From contig MNCI01020695.1 in NCBI GenBank assembly GCA_015680685.1, positions 216,268 to 280,267 of the forward strand: DNA of 64,000 nucleotides, read 5' to 3'. The stretch is from Gnetum montanum (Eukaryota; Streptophyta; Gnetopsida; Gnetales; Gnetaceae). Of this stretch, positions 1 through 12,039 are shown in pieces. The notes beneath the pieces were generated by a model. That model had not been told where the DNA came from. It saw only the letters and a list, made by a program, of their open reading frames with translations, and made no database searches. A program made the position numbers and the translations under genes. Position 1 is the stretch's first letter. Each line of letters begins with the position of its first letter.

Positions 1-109
1 GTATAGAGAAGAATGAATTGCAAAATGGTGGTGTTTAGAGACAAAATTAACTACCCTGACGATTCTAGATTCTCTATTGTGACGAAAGATGCAAAAATTT
101 TGAAGAAGA

Positions 110-2946
110 TCACACCGTCCCTGGTGGTGGTGGTTCTGATGGACCTTCACTAGCCTCTGGCACATGTGGTAGCTATGGTGTGGAAGATGATTTTCCTACA
201 GTAGCTACAACTTTTAGAGGTAATCGAAAAGCCTCCAACAGAGCCCTCATTTTTTCATCTTTGCTTCTGGGATCATTCACTGTCCAAGAAGCTTCACTAA
301 TGTGTGCTAGAACTGGAACATCCCAAGGGCATGGAAGTCCAAGAAAGAGTTCTTTTAAGTTGACAAACTAGGTAGAAAATTATTTTCGTTTGATATCGAA
401 CACTCGGATTGATGTCTGCAACTCTTGGTAGTCATTCATCCATCGGGCCAAGTTCTCAACGACTGCACGTTGCCCTTAGTGCAAAGAACCTCAAGTTCTG
501 CATTTGCTATTTCCAAATTCTGTTTCGTTGCTTTATGTTCTTGGAACTCACCCTTGTATAAAGAATACAAGGTGGCCACTTACTTCTCTAGGTCAGACTA
601 CAGCCTTCCAGCTATTAGCATAACCAGGTTTGCATAACAGAGGTTGGCCAATTCCATGTATTCTATCATTTCTTCAACTTGTAGCCCCTTGAGGTGGATC
701 TTAGCCTGGTTGTAGGCATTCAATCCATTGAAGATGGGTTGCCACACCTCACCTCCTTCTCGGAGCTGCTAGAGTGCTTGCTTTAGTTTAGCCTTTGCGA
801 CTTCAATCTCTTTTTCATTTACTTCTTTCTATAATCCCACTTGGTCTCTATAGTGATTTTTAACTCTTTCAAACTTAAGGGCTTCATTTTTCCAAGAGGC
901 GATTTCGATAGTTGATTTCTATTGCAAGGCCCAAACTTCCTCTATAGATAGATTACAATTTTCACCAGCCAATCTCCTCACATCAGTGTTCACCCTAGCT
1001 AGCTCCTCCTACTGTTAGTGGATGAAGTCTTTCATGTGTTAATTTTCAACACCAACATTGCACAGGCAATGAACTTCCGCGATCCACCTGACATTCTCCT
1101 GGCGAACCTCCACCAAGTCCTTGTTTAGATGATATGCATGAGTGTTTGTCAAGGATCATTGACTCTTGCTCATCCTCAATAGTTTGAAGTTTGGTTTGAA
1201 GCTATTGAAAAGCTTCACCTCTGGTGAGTTCACGATTGAGGAGAGCTAGATCAGCAAGTTGGACCCTTAATTGGGCAACTTCCATCACCAAGTGTTGACA
1301 ATTCGCTTGAGCTACTTCAAGTTTCCCCTCCAAGATGAGACACTTGCCCCTTGCTAAGAGCATCTCTGACTAGGTTGCAGTAATATTATCCGAAAGAACA
1401 AAGACATCTGGAAGTAGGTTCTCAGTTCCCACTAGTTGGTCCAAAAATTTTTCATGTTGGCCTACATTGATCTTGCTACATGAAGTTCCTGCAAACATCT
1501 ATACATCTTCAAGTCCATGTACATCTGGTACAGGTGCCACCGGTGCATTAAGAGTCATAGCAATCATGTCAACAACCACTTCAGCAGTAATTTCTTGTCG
1601 CTGGTATTGCATCACCAAGACAATTTCCCCCTCTCCATCCTCCAAGCATATCAAAAAAGTAGCAACATTTCTTGAAATTTCAAGAAATAATTGTTGGGTG
1701 GAGACCATTACTTCTCAGGCACTAGGATCAGTTCTTGTAGGAACTTATGTCTGGGAGACAGAAAACATAATCCTTGCTCCCTCTAGTAGACTCATCGATC
1801 AAGCCACTTGCTCTAGATGGCTCATTGTAGGGCAATAGACTAAAGGGTCTTTCCCTCCACCGGTTCCTATCGATTACTCTTGTTGGCTTAAGAGCGATTG
1901 TCAGATTTTGCATATGTGTTTTGTGATTGTCTATGAGCCTAACCTTATTGTTTGTGTAGGTAGTGGAGGTGGTTGTTGCTCTTCCTTGAGTCATGTGGTG
2001 GCCAGAGTCTTATCCTTCATCATCTCCCACCATGAGGCAATTGGGGCATGTCTAAGTGTGTCATTGGAATATCGTGCTATTCCTGCATGTTTGCACAATT
2101 TTTTGATTAAGCAGGAAAAGGGTAGAGCTCACCTTCCACATTTGCTTTTAGCAAATCTTTTAGCAATCTCCAGAAATAGCAACTGTGAAAGGCTGATTGG
2201 GAATTTTCTGCTTAGAGTAGCACATGCATGAGCAGAGAAGGTAGTGATCTTGTTGGGTCTTACCGTTGGATTTAAGTGGTAAGACGTAATTTTGAGTGCA
2301 CCCTCTCTATGGTGGTTAAATTGCCAAACTCCTTGCATTCTGCCCCATAACACCGCCTGATCCATTCCCCTTTTACCTTGGGATCTGCTTATTTAGGGGT
2401 CTCCACCACATCGGCTTCGGTCTCTAGCAATCCCAGAGCTTTTGAAATTGCTTCCATAGAGTAAGAGACGTAAATGTCTTTGATTCTTTCTTTGGACCCC
2501 AGTTGCTAATTCGTCCAAAAGAGGTAAGTCTCTCCTAGGTACCATTCATTGTTAGATGTGATGATTGGCCACATAAGAGAGCTTTGCAATTGGGTCTTCA
2601 CTTCTTCTAGTGCATTCTCAAGAAATGGTCTAAAGTTCAACTCTTGCAGGACCATTTGTTGCACCTCCCTCAGCTTAATAGCGTCAAGACATGCCTACGT
2701 TAGGGTGACCTCAAGCCATGGCACTACCACCGAAGTCTTATCCCCTTGTGATTGTTTACTTGGGATCTCCTTTTCAGGAATCTGATAAATAAATTCCACA
2801 TTAGGTCCTTCATAGAGGGGGCTAGTTGCATGTGAGCCCTCCATGTGCTTTGGATGTCACACACCTCATCCTCTTCCCATTCTTGGTTTCTTGTCCCTTG
2901 GTTGGGATGGACCTTCTTCGCTTGGATGCCTTGATTTGGGTGCCAT
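110..2946 (-). pseudogene. Element A extra ORF in env-like position (degenerate)
   Basis: From the ATG at 2946-2944 to a stop at 112-110 the minus strand reads, with many stops and some frameshifts, as a protein of roughly 940 residues matching the extra ORF of element D (58348-61211). Shared blocks include LEVTLT.ACLD, QELNFR.FLE.AL, MWPII...EWY..ETYLF, ISKALGLL and TNDT.RH.P.ASW.E.MK in order. The middle part resembles the putative plant transposon protein type of domain seen in extra ORFs of plant Ty3 elements. The last third is Gln/Glu/Lys-rich and likely coiled coil. I see no signal peptide or membrane segment, so the env-like label refers only to position. The ATG directly follows TTGATTGCAG, a good splice acceptor. 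Confidence 0.7.
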
Positions 2947-3370
2947 CTGCAATCAAGCATAACCATGAGTTAAAATGTGCATAAGTTGCTCGAAATGGCA
3001 CTTATACACTTTCTCATTTTGACCAAGTTATGATAATGGCACGTGCTTCCCATTAGATTTTTCGAAGTATAGTTGAGGGGTTAGAAATAAAAACAATAAG
3101 GCATGAGTTGTAATTTAAACTGTTGTTTTTGTTCCTTTCCTTAAGAGGTGTTAAGTCTTTAATAATTTTAAAATAATTTTAATTTTAATGATTATAGACC
3201 TCACCCCCCCACAATGAAGAGCATGCCTCTAGTTGTGAAAGGGAGAAAGGATGGGTTGGTTAGGATGCGTGATAGAAAAAGTAAGTGTTTGGAAAGAAGA
3301 AGTGAGGTAGAAAAATGGAAAAACTCCCCCAACTTGTGTGCCAAATGGCCAAAAATTCATAGTGCAATGG

Positions 3371-3466
3371 TGGTATATATAGCTTGTTTCTGCCTTGCGT
3401 TGACGGGGCTGCGTATACGGGGCTGTGTATATGTAGGGGGCTACGTATATGGGGCCTAGTTGATGC
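3371..3466 (-). promoter_or_regulatory. U3-like block with TATA box upstream of element A extra ORF
   Basis: On the minus strand this block reads GCATCAACTAGGCC, then CCCATATACG and repeated AGCCCCGTATACG-like words, then CCCGTCAACGCA, then CAGAAACAAGC followed by TATATATA (3381-3374). The U3 start of A's own LTR has the same series: GCGTCGACTAGGCC, CCCATATACG, CCCATCGACGCA, CAGAG...TAGC, then TATAAATA (11906-11899). It lies about 430 bases upstream of the extra ORF. The resemblance is visible by eye; promoter activity is inference. Confidence 0.5.
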
Positions 3467-4235
3467 AGGGGTGTGAAAAACATTGACCAGTGTTGACCAA
3501 AGAAGAAAAAGCCAGAAACGTTAAATTAGAACATAAATTGGGATGGTTTAAGAGCTGAGAGAATGAGGACTGGGTTGATAGAAAGAGGAAGGTAATTAGG
3601 GTTAGAAAAAGAGTGAAAGGTTGGAGAATGTCGTGAGATAGAACTATGTGGAGAAGAATGCATGTGATGGTTAGTGTAGAAACAATCAACCAACAATATC
3701 AAGAGGATGGGAGACTAACAAATAGAACCAAGGGATATGAAAGTGGGTCCTCCCCATAGCAGGTAGTAGCCTTAGTAGCCCTTGCATATCATCAACATTA
3801 GAGTCTGTGGGCCTTGGAGTCAATGAAAGGTGACCACGAGTTAATACTCACATACATGAGAACCTACCGAAGCATTAGGAGTTCACATAAATCATGGCAA
3901 ACCATCAAAACATAAGACTAGCAGTGAGGTGAGTCATGGAGAGAAATGGATGAAGAGAGAGAAGTGGAAATTGGAATTCTAATTATTGGTCACATGAAAC
4001 CCTGTGTGAAGTTTGTGGTTAAGTGACACAATAGGACCCATCCCAAGTTCAGACCCAAAACCAACCACATACAGTGACATTGTAGTAACATGCGAAGGCT
4101 CGTCCGCCCCCAAGAGTATAAGCATGCACTCACAAATAACTACCACTTCAACATGCGTGAGAGAAAGGAAGTGAAAAAAGGATTAAGTTAGAGGGGACAA
4201 AGCAAGTCCCATAACTAGTGCTTGTGGCCCGTTAT

Positions 4236-4440
4236 AGGCGGTCTAAGGGGTGTGCGTTGAATTACCATATAGTTATTATTTTTTAATTTTTATTTTTATG
4301 ATAACCACACCATGCAAAGACCCATGCATTTTTGCATGCATTAAACCAAGGGGTGTGCTTTGAATCCTCATGTTTGTTTTTTTTTTTTGAATTTTTTTTA
4401 TGATCAGGACCACACCATGCAAGGCCAAATTGCCAAGGAA
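4236..4440. repeat. Local tandem duplication in element A 3' spacer
   Basis: AAGGGGTGTGCGTTGAATT ... ATGATAACCACACCATGCAAAG is followed by AAGGGGTGTGCTTTGAATC ... ATGATCAGGACCACACCATGCAAGG. The two diverged copies are about 110 bases apart, each holding a T-rich tract. Confidence 0.5.
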
Positions 4441-5099
4441 CTTCCAAGTATAAGAGGACTTGAAGTGGTAAGAAATTCATGAGGACAATTTCACAAACCA
4501 GGGAATAGCCAAGTATGATGAATATTGCATTCCCCTTGAAGTCACACCCTATTTAAACCATTGGGTCACCCCCAAGTCTAGGAACTACACATGTCACAAA
4601 TTAATTAAAATGTTTTTAAGTGAAGGGGATTTGCATGTTTTCAAAATGAGGAAAACCATGGAGTGGATGAATGGGTGGATGACCTGGATTCACTGCCTAT
4701 TTTATGAGATGAAATTACACATAATGTCCTAGAACAACAATGCGAGGGTTGGAGCAAAATATAATAAGTGAACCATTTCATGCAACCCATCACAACAAGA
4801 ACCAACCACACTAATACATTTGATGACAATAAGACAGTTTATTACTAAAACAACTAGAAATTAAGCACATACACACACATATATATACAAATAAACAAAA
4901 AAATAGAAAAGTAAATAAAGAAAGAAAAACTAAGTAAGAATGAGCAAACATATGAATGATGTTGTAAAACAAACAAGTGTAAAACAAAAAAGTTTCAAAA
5001 ATAGTGAGGAGCTTAGTAGAGTGTGGTAGCATGGAGAATGGCATCCCCCACGACTAGGTTGGAAGGGGGAGACCCAAAAAATGGAACAAAGTTATCCCT

Positions 5100-6195
5100 G
5101 TGAGGATATGGTAGTAGCACTGGTTTGATGGAGTTCATAGAAAGGTTTTAATTGTTGCCTATTGACTAACTATGTTCTCGTGGGGTCCTCAGGTTTGTGT
5201 ATAAGCAAGGCCCCGAATGGGAAGGTTTTGAAGACAATATAAGGTCCCTCCCACAGTGTTTGAAACTTGGTACATTGCGATATGTATGTGGGGTTCCAGT
5301 AGAGTACCTTATATCCACATCGAAATGTTACCTTCCAAATCCTAAGATCATGACGATTTGTATTATAGGCCTTGTGTATCTCATTTGATGATAGGGCCAC
5401 TAGTCAATTCTCATCTAGCACACTTAAGTTGATAAGTTGTTCTCATTGTGCTAGTGGCAAGTCAAGGCCCAAGTCATTGGCTGTAGATAGTGTCCAGAGT
5501 TCTTCCTGGACTGGAAGTTTCGATATCTTTCTGTACACTAACTCGTAAGGAGAGTAGCCTATAGGAAGTTTCCAGGTGGAGCGATAAGCCCATAGGACAT
5601 TGTTAAGTTTTTTGCTCCAATCCCTCCTATATTTGCTGATGATTCTAGTAAGGATTTTGGTAATCTCCCTATTGGTGACTTCAGCTTGCCCCTTAGCTTG
5701 GGGGTGATAAGGTGTTATAAATTTATGGTCAACCCTCAAGTGTTGCATGAGTTTACGAAAAGTGATGCCTTTGAAATGAGTTCCATTGTTTGAGATGAGT
5801 GCATGTGGCACTCCAAACCTATTTACAATTTGTTGTTGGATATATCGTGCAATTGTGTTTGAGGAACAGTTGGTGACGGCTGCCACCTCCACCCACTTTG
5901 TGCAGTAGTCAACAACAACAATGATGTATGCCTTCCCATTGGACATGGGTGTGATGGGATCCATGAAGTCAATGCCCCAAATATCAAAGGGTTACAGTTG
6001 TTGGATCCACTATTGAGGTTCCTCCATTTGTGCAGTCATCCCACCATCTCTCTGACACTGTTCACAAGAGCAGGCGAACCATTATGCATCCCTAAAGAGT
6101 GTAGGCCAGTAATATCCTACAAGCAGGATCTTAATGCCTATGTGTCACCTAGCATAGTGGCCCCCACAAGGGCCCTCATGAGAATCTTAAAGGAC
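5100..6195 (-). pseudogene. Element A integrase (degenerate)
   Basis: Reading leftwards: remains of the zinc-binding end with YYWP and SCEQCQR (near 6100-6050), then a 173-codon open stretch (5964-5443) holding the catalytic core. The first Asp is present in VVDYCTKWVE. The second has become Asn in ISNNGTHF, where the family has ISDGGTHF or similar. The Glu is present in QAEVTNREI. A C-terminal piece (5400-5170) has KVLYWNP and LWEGPYIV, the GPY/F-type module. Integrase inserts the cDNA into host DNA; this copy lacks a catalytic Asp and is broken by stops, so it is dead. It matches element D's integrase throughout. Confidence 0.85.
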
Positions 6196-6230
6196 GAGTA
6201 GTGTATCATCATTAGGGACACACTATCTAA

Positions 6231-7704
6231 CTAAGCCATCTGTACACACCTTATAAATGTGGCCATTGATTTCCATGAAGTGCTTGGCCTTATAGAGAAA
6301 CTGTTGTTTTTGCCAATGGTCCCACTCCTTTGGCAATTCTTGGGTTGTGAGATAGGTGAGGATGTGGCTAAACCAAGGTGATTCTTTGNNNNNNNNNNNN
6401 NNNNNNNNNNNNNNNNNNNNNNNNNNNNNNNNNNNNNNNNNNNNNNNNNNNNNNNNNNNNNNNNNNNNNNNNNNNNNNNNNNNNNNNNNNNNNNNNNNNN
6501 NNNNNNNNNNNNNNNNNNNNNNNNNNNNNNNNNNNNNNNNNNNNNNNNNNNNNNNNNNNNNNNNNNNNNNNNNNNNNNNNNNNNNNNNNNNNNNNNNNTC
6601 TGAACCAATTAGCTACATGTAGAATTGGAGTCTCTATGAGTTTCTTTTTAAGTATTTGGAATGCAGATTCACATTCCCTGGTCCAGAAAAATGGAGCATC
6701 TTTCTTTGTGAGTTCCACCAATGGCTTGATGATCTTTGAGAAATTTTTGATGAAGCATCGATAGTAACCAGTGTGGCCAAGGAATGACTGAACATCTTTT
6801 ACAGTGCTTGGTTGACTGGTGATTCCTTGGATGACCCTTATTTTTCAGGATCTACACTAATCCTTGCTTGTGAAATATGGTGCCCTAGAACAATGCCCTC
6901 TTGGACCATTAAGTGGCTCTTTTGCCAGTTGAGTCATAGATTAGTTTCCACACATATTTTTAGAACTAGCTCAAGATAGTCCAAGGCTTGTTCAAATGTT
7001 GCTCCATAGGTAGAAAAGTCATCCATGAAGACTTCTACCCCATTACCAATTTTTTGCTGAAAGATGCTGAGGATAAGGCATTGGAAAGTTGCAGGAGCAT
7101 TGCACAGGCCAAAGGGCATCCTTTTATATGCGAAAGTCCCCTAATGAATTGTAAATGTTATCTTGGCTTGGTATTCTAGCATGATTTGGATTTGGTTATA
7201 GCCACTATAACCATCCAAAAAGCTATAGTAACAATGCCTCGTAATGGTATCCAACACTAGGTCCACAAATGGGAGTGGGAAGTGATCCTTGAAGGTAGCT
7301 ATATTTAGCAATCAAAAATCTATACAGACCCTCCATTTTCCACCCTTCTTTAGCACAATAACCAGTGGGCTAACCCATTTGTTATCTGTAATGGAATAGA
7401 TGAACCTTACCTTCAGCAACTGCTCGATTTCATCCTTGAATACTTGCTTCAGTTTGGGGTTCAACTGCCTTTGTGGTTGTCATCGTGGCTTCATGGAGGG
7501 GTCAATATAAATCTGATGTTGGCATACCCTGGGATCAACTCCTATTGCTTCAAGGTAGGACCATGCAAAAGTGGCCTCCCATTTGTTCACCACCTTTAGT
7601 AACTTCTTCTTTTGTTCAGGAGCAAGAGTGGCATTGATAATTACCAGCTTGCCATTCTGAAAAAATGCATATTCTAAATTGGCCAGTAAAGATTTGAGTT
7701 TCAA
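6231..7704 (-). pseudogene. Element A reverse transcriptase-RNase H (degenerate, with assembly gap)
   Basis: Minus-strand segments run from a linker with KLLKVVNKWEATFAWSY and HQIYIDPSMKPR (7704-7480) through RT motifs WRVCIDF, FLDGYSGYNQIQ (about 7220), FGLCNAPATFQ (7119 and below) and the catalytic box VFMDDFSTYG (about 7030), to the RNase H connection KKDAPFFWTRECESAF (6700). The FMDD box is intact, unlike element D. Stops and frameshifts interrupt the frame. A run of 210 N (6389-6598) hides most of the RNase H core. The GLCNAPATFQ/FMDD type is characteristic of the Athila group. Confidence 0.9.
6389..6598. other. Assembly gap, 210 N
   Basis: A run of N inside element A's RNase H. Open frames spanning it are artefacts. 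Confidence 1.
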
Positions 7705-8039
7705 GGGCTCCTATTTAAAACTCTCAGGGATCTGTAAATTTCCCCAATCATCATAGTCATCAACAGTGGATACTTGTTGATGGGCCTTTTCCAAATCATC
7801 CATGCTCTCTACATAGGTGCATACAATCCCCTCAGATGGTTCCATGCATAAGGTGCTACTATTAGAGTTAGCAGTCAGCCATTTGGTGCCTTCTTGATTT
7901 GTGGCTACTGCATATAGGCATCATTGAACTTGTGATTTCTTAGCACACCGACTACATGCTTGAATAGATGTTTGCTTAACGGACCACAGTTGCTGCACAC
8001 AGTTGCACCCAGAGTCACTGTATGTGATGCATGGAATGC

Positions 8040-8440
8040 ACTTCTTCTTGATCTTTCTAAAAAGATATTCTTTTGAAATTTCAAGAAAAAGATCTTAGAG
8101 CCCTAATCATGCATCCACAGTGCTCAGCCAAGCTCTTCCCATTATGATTGGAAAGTTGCCCTTGCAGTTCTCAACATGGATGACCAAGAAGTCAGTAGGA
8201 TAAGACCACACACAAACAATGGTCACAATGTCTTCTACCAATCCTAAGGGAACAATAATGGATTGGTCTTCCAGCTCAAGCCAAATGTTGTTCTTCTTTA
8301 ACAATGTCAGGTTCTAAGTCTTATACATGTCATGTGAAATTAAGTTCACTCCTGACCCTAAATCTAGAAGAGCTTTACATGCCTCATTCCTTGCGACTTG
8401 AAGATAGATGAAGGGGCTTCCTAGATCAGTCAATTTCCAA
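8040..8440 (-). pseudogene. Element A aspartic protease (degenerate)
   Basis: The minus strand near 8390 reads ACKALLDLGSGVNLISHDMYK, where the family's active site is LLDSGSSVN; the Ser next to the catalytic Asp is now Leu. The downstream block LEDQSIIVPLGLVEDIVT (8304-8107) ends at an IIMGRAWL motif, the typical late protease motif of plant Ty3 elements. It lies between gag and RT in one polyprotein with homologous stretches in B, C and D. The protease would cut the Gag-Pol precursor; stops flank both blocks here. Confidence 0.75.
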
Positions 8441-9109
8441 GGAAGATGGCTTTCCTTTATCCAGGTCATCACAGCATGTGTGAGCATGATGGTCTATACG
8501 TTAGGAGGTGTTTGGTTTGAAAGCTACTCGAAAGGTTGGATAGTGGAGGTAATTGGAGGTTCAGAGGCACTAGCCATAGGAGTGTGTGAGGGTATGTTTG
8601 GGTTATTAGGCTAGAAAAAGGGATGTTTCTATGGTTTCACTTCTGGTCCACTCGGCTGAGAAACTAGTTGTAAGTTGATAGACCTCGTAGCATTACGTTG
8701 TTGTGGCTGTGGTGGTATTTCTCCCTGCATAGGTGGAGTAAGCAGTAGCTGAGTGGGGTGTTAATGAGTAGGGATGGTAGGAGAAGGTGATGGAGGATGG
8801 TAGAGATGTGGGTTCTTCCCCCTAGGTGATGGAGACTATGTTCGAAAGTATTCCGAGGGGTAGTAATGATTTTGAAAAGCTCCATGACTAGAAGACTCCC
8901 GTGAGGAGAATAATTGCTAAACATAGTACCCATAAGGATCTAGTTGCTAATAAAGGTATTGGTACTTTGGAGGTGTCATCCCCCACGATTGTGGATGCTA
9001 CCATTGCTACAAATATTCGTAAGGTTATGGCGGTGCTCAACTTGGGTAATAACCTTGTTACTGGTGGAACTGCTTGGGATTGCCTTGTGGGTAAGGAAAT
9101 CTTTGGGGT

Positions 9110-10978
9110 GTTTGCCTCTTTGCCAAGTGAGGATTCAATGCATACACCCCAGATTCTTGTAAATATGACACCACGGGACAGCACCCTGTAGGATGTTCAT
9201 ATTGGCATATGTCACACTCATCATCTTCTGTAATAGAGTCTGCAACCTATTCTACTACAGTAACTTTTCCCTTACCTTAATGGTAGGCACGTTCATCTTC
9301 CTTTCTCCTTCGTTGATCGTGATCATTACTTCACTCTTTGGACTCCTTCGTGATTTTTAGAACACTTTGAAATTTTTCATCCAAAGAGTCCCACATCTTG
9401 TCAACCTTGGCTGATATCTTAGAAGCAAACTTTTGTAGGGGCAAGGTTTTATGGTTCACCACTATATCCAGCAGGGATTCTTCCTCATCTTCATAAAATC
9501 AGACTTCCCTCTTTCAGATGGAAGGATCCTGATTATACTCTTCTGCACTTTCCTTCTTTCTTAGCTCCCCCTCTTCTTTAGCCACTTGCTCAATTAAGTG
9601 TTGCAGTTGATGGGTCCCTAGCTCCAATAGTCTTCCTTGGGCATACATGCCAACGGTCTTTCTAGTTTCAAAGTGAAGCCCATCAATGATATGGTGAATT
9701 TGTGCTTGCTGAGAGTAGCCATGACTAGGGCATCGATGTAACAATCAGTAGTATCTGCTCATGGATGCATCCAAGGGCTCATGACCACCTTGCTTCCATC
9801 CTTGGATCTATCATCTTAGGTTAGCCACTCTGGAGTAGGTTTGATACTTGTCATTGAGAATTTCCAGCATCGTACTCCATTGCCTTATTGATTCCAGCTC
9901 CAAAGACTGGTACCAACTTTTTACTTCTTTGATGAGTATGTGGGGAAACAACTTAAGTTTCTACCAATCATTATCTATATTCTACAGGGTGCAAGAATCA
10001 TGAAACACTTGCAAGTGAGTTTGTGGATCACAATTATATCCCTCTTCAAATTTGGGGATGTTGTTCATGTCAATGCACTTGATCCGACTATCTTTTAAGT
10101 GCCTACTAGGGATTTCAGCTACGTCAGCAATATTGAGCATACTTCAAGTAGCCAACAGTGGCTCATCCGAGTCATAGTCCTGCTAAATGCCACGATGTCT
10201 ATGATGATTTCAGCTGCGTCTCCTTTCTTGATGGTGAGACTCATGTGATTGGTCACGCCTTTCCTCATGTCATTCCCTTTGGTCCTTGTGATCCCCCCCC
10301 CCCCCAATCCTTTGTACCATGGTTACGATCAGAATCAGAACTGGGTGAAGATAGAGTGGAGTGAGAGGATGGAGAAGAGGGAGGGGAATCACCACCAACC
10401 CGGTGTCTATCTCCTCCTCTACTCTGATGACGGCCTCGATCTTCACGTCCATCCTTACTTTTGCCATGATCTTTCTTGCGTGAATTTCCATCCTCCTGGG
10501 GGCCCTGGTCACTTGATCGCTAGCTTTGAATGATGGACTAAATAATCTGATGCATTGAAGGAGGTTTGGCGAAATGGAAATCATGAAAGATATGTTCCAC
10601 ATTGTCATGTAGTTCTTGCAAGAATAAGGGGTTACTGAACTATTTCCGTTTCATGTGTTTGTGTCATTTTGCCTACTATTGGTCTTATACACATTGTGCC
10701 TTAGTTGGATGATAGTCCAAGTAGCCATGGTCCTCCATGACATATTTCACATCACAGTCCTAAATGCCCAGTGTGGTGAGATTGTGATATAGCATTCCAG
10801 GAGCCAATTGGTTAGGTGGTAATATGATGTTACCCTTCATGTCCCTCTAGCGTAAATGCTCATCCTGATGTAGGATAAAGGTGAAGTCAAGGATATATTC
10901 ATCTGAATGCATGTATACCGCCTGACATTCCTGCAGCACCGGTGGGATGGATCCATCTCTCCTCTGAGAAGAAGACAT
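9110..10978 (-). pseudogene. Element A gag (degenerate)
   Basis: The start is the ATG at 10978-10976, chosen because it lies about 150 bases inside the primer site and because elements B and D start at the same alignment position. An N-terminal block reads DEYILDFTFILHQDEHLRW. A charged Arg/Lys/His-rich linker follows. The capsid-like part has IHHIIDGLHFETRKTVG (9744-9514), KVDKMWDSLDEKF and a Cys/His block CDICQYEHPTGCCPV, used in place of a CCHC knuckle. There are several stops and frameshifts, and a run of 13 C at 10293-10305 lies in the linker. Gag would form the particle shell. Confidence 0.75.
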
Positions 10979-11122
10979 TTTGGATGTTAGACAATCCACT
11001 AATTAGTGTACCTTCCTCTTTACTTAGACTACCTAGCATGTGTAGATTTTAATATCTTGGGTCCGTTCCAATGAAGTGAATGATAATTTTGCTAAGGTTA
11101 GATAGCGCATGTAAGACTAACA

Positions 11123-11141
11123 GTCCCAAGCAATGGTGCCA
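11123..11141 (-). other. Primer-binding site, element A (tRNA-Asp type)
   Basis: The minus strand reads TGGCACCATTGCTTGGGAC directly after the LTR. It matches the Athila-type site TGGCGCCGTTGCCGGGGAC, complementary to the 3' end of plant tRNA-Asp, with differences of transition type. Confidence 0.75.
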
Positions 11142-11142
11142 A

Positions 11143-12022
11143 TGATGAGCTACGAGGTACCCCTACGCCCAACCATGCAAATAACAGGCATTCACATGTG
11201 ACTCAGTCGAATTCCATAGACTATAAGCACTTGCATACACCAACCTCTAACCAACAAAACCTTATGTTAGAATAGTTGTTATCTTCCCAACCTCACTTGT
11301 GGTGTTCTAATGAAATGGTTAAGTGAGATTGAGGCAAATGATTTTTATTGCTTTTCTCTTTATCTTCTAAAATCTAATTCTTAAAATTTAAGAAATGGAA
11401 TGTTGTGTAATCTCTAATTAGTCTATTCTATTCTATCTCCTAACTCTCCCTAGCATAAGTAACTGATTCCATCTTTCATACACATCCTGAGCATCCCCTG
11501 ACCACCACTGGGTTACCAGATGTTAAGCATCACTAGGTTGCCAAGTGTTGGGTTTACGTTTGAGATGGTCGTACTTATGGTTTTTACAGAATATAAAAGC
11601 TTAATAACAATAAAGTGATAACAATGAAAACCTAAGGAATTATAAAATCATGGAAATATTAAACTATTTAAATACTTAAATGATTAAATCCAAATGCTAC
11701 AAGGAATGCTTAAAAAGCTCATCTTTATTTCCGGTCATGTCAATGGGCTCATGTACATTAGCACTCGAATAAAGAGCTGAACACCTTTCTCACACCTGCT
11801 ATGGGCACTTGGAAAATATTCTAACTCTTGTGGGAAAAAACTACAAGAGTCTAGCTACAACTACTCAAAAAGATGCCTAAGTGTGACAAAAGCGCACTTA
11901 TTTATAGCTAGAACAAACTCTGCGTAAACAAGGCCACGTAAACACATGGATAGATGCGTCGATGGGGTCGTGTCAACATGGCCGCGTATATGGGGCTCCA
12001 TATACATGGCCTAGTCGACGCA
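11143..12022 (-). repeat. 5' LTR of element A
   Basis: The U5 end on the minus strand is ...CTCATCA at 11143, shared with B and C. A TATA box, TATAAATA, lies at 11906-11899, followed by TTGTAGTTTTTTCCCACAAGAGTTAGAATA and CTCTTTATTCGAG (near 11780), which recur in the LTRs of C and D. The U3 boundary is uncertain: the TG at 12022 is the likeliest, because recognisable RT/RNase H coding sequence of element B starts a few bases beyond. Confidence 0.75.
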
Positions 12023-12039
12023 TTGACTAATGAGAACTT

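Larger units (their letters stand above)
2947..5100 (-). other. Element A 3' spacer between integrase and extra ORF, no gene
   Basis: About 2.1 kb without a supportable coding region. It keeps blocks shared with the 3' regions of C and D, for example the reverse complement of TGTGACTTCAAGGGGA (near 4540) and of GCACACCCCTTAGAC (near 4245). Short open frames here are AT-rich or low-complexity and have no counterpart in C or D. The spacer contains a local duplication (4236-4440) and a U3-like block (3371-3466), listed separately. Confidence 0.6.
1..12022 (-). mobile_element. Element A: Athila-like Ty3/gypsy retrotransposon, 3' LTR outside window
   Basis: Reading leftwards, the order is 5' LTR (12022-11143), primer site, gag, protease, RT, RNase H, integrase, a long 3' region and an extra ORF ending at 110. 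Gag, protease, RT and extra ORF align segment by segment with element D on the other strand (similar spacing: about 4.0 kb from primer site to the RT core in both). The tRNA-Asp-type primer site, RT of the SGYNQI / FGLCNAPATFQ / FMDDFSTYG type and an ORF after integrase are Athila-lineage traits. Every reading frame has stops and frameshifts. The 3' LTR should begin shortly left of base 1. The element sits inside element B's RNase H region. Confidence 0.85.

Noticed and set aside
110-2946. Extra ORF as a true viral envelope gene
   Set aside because: No signal peptide, membrane segment or fusion-type motif is visible; only its position is env-like.
6231-6764. Open frames of 88-128 codons around 6400-6600
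   Set aside because: They run through 210 N; only the minus-strand RNase H remains are real.
8888-9191. Open frames of 96-98 codons on both strands near 8900-9190
   Set aside because: Shadows of element A gag C-terminal region, which reads on the minus strand in another frame in the same place as in B, C and D.
10293-10305. Run of 13 C as a functional signal
   Set aside because: It lies in the decayed gag linker of element A; more likely slippage or an assembly effect.
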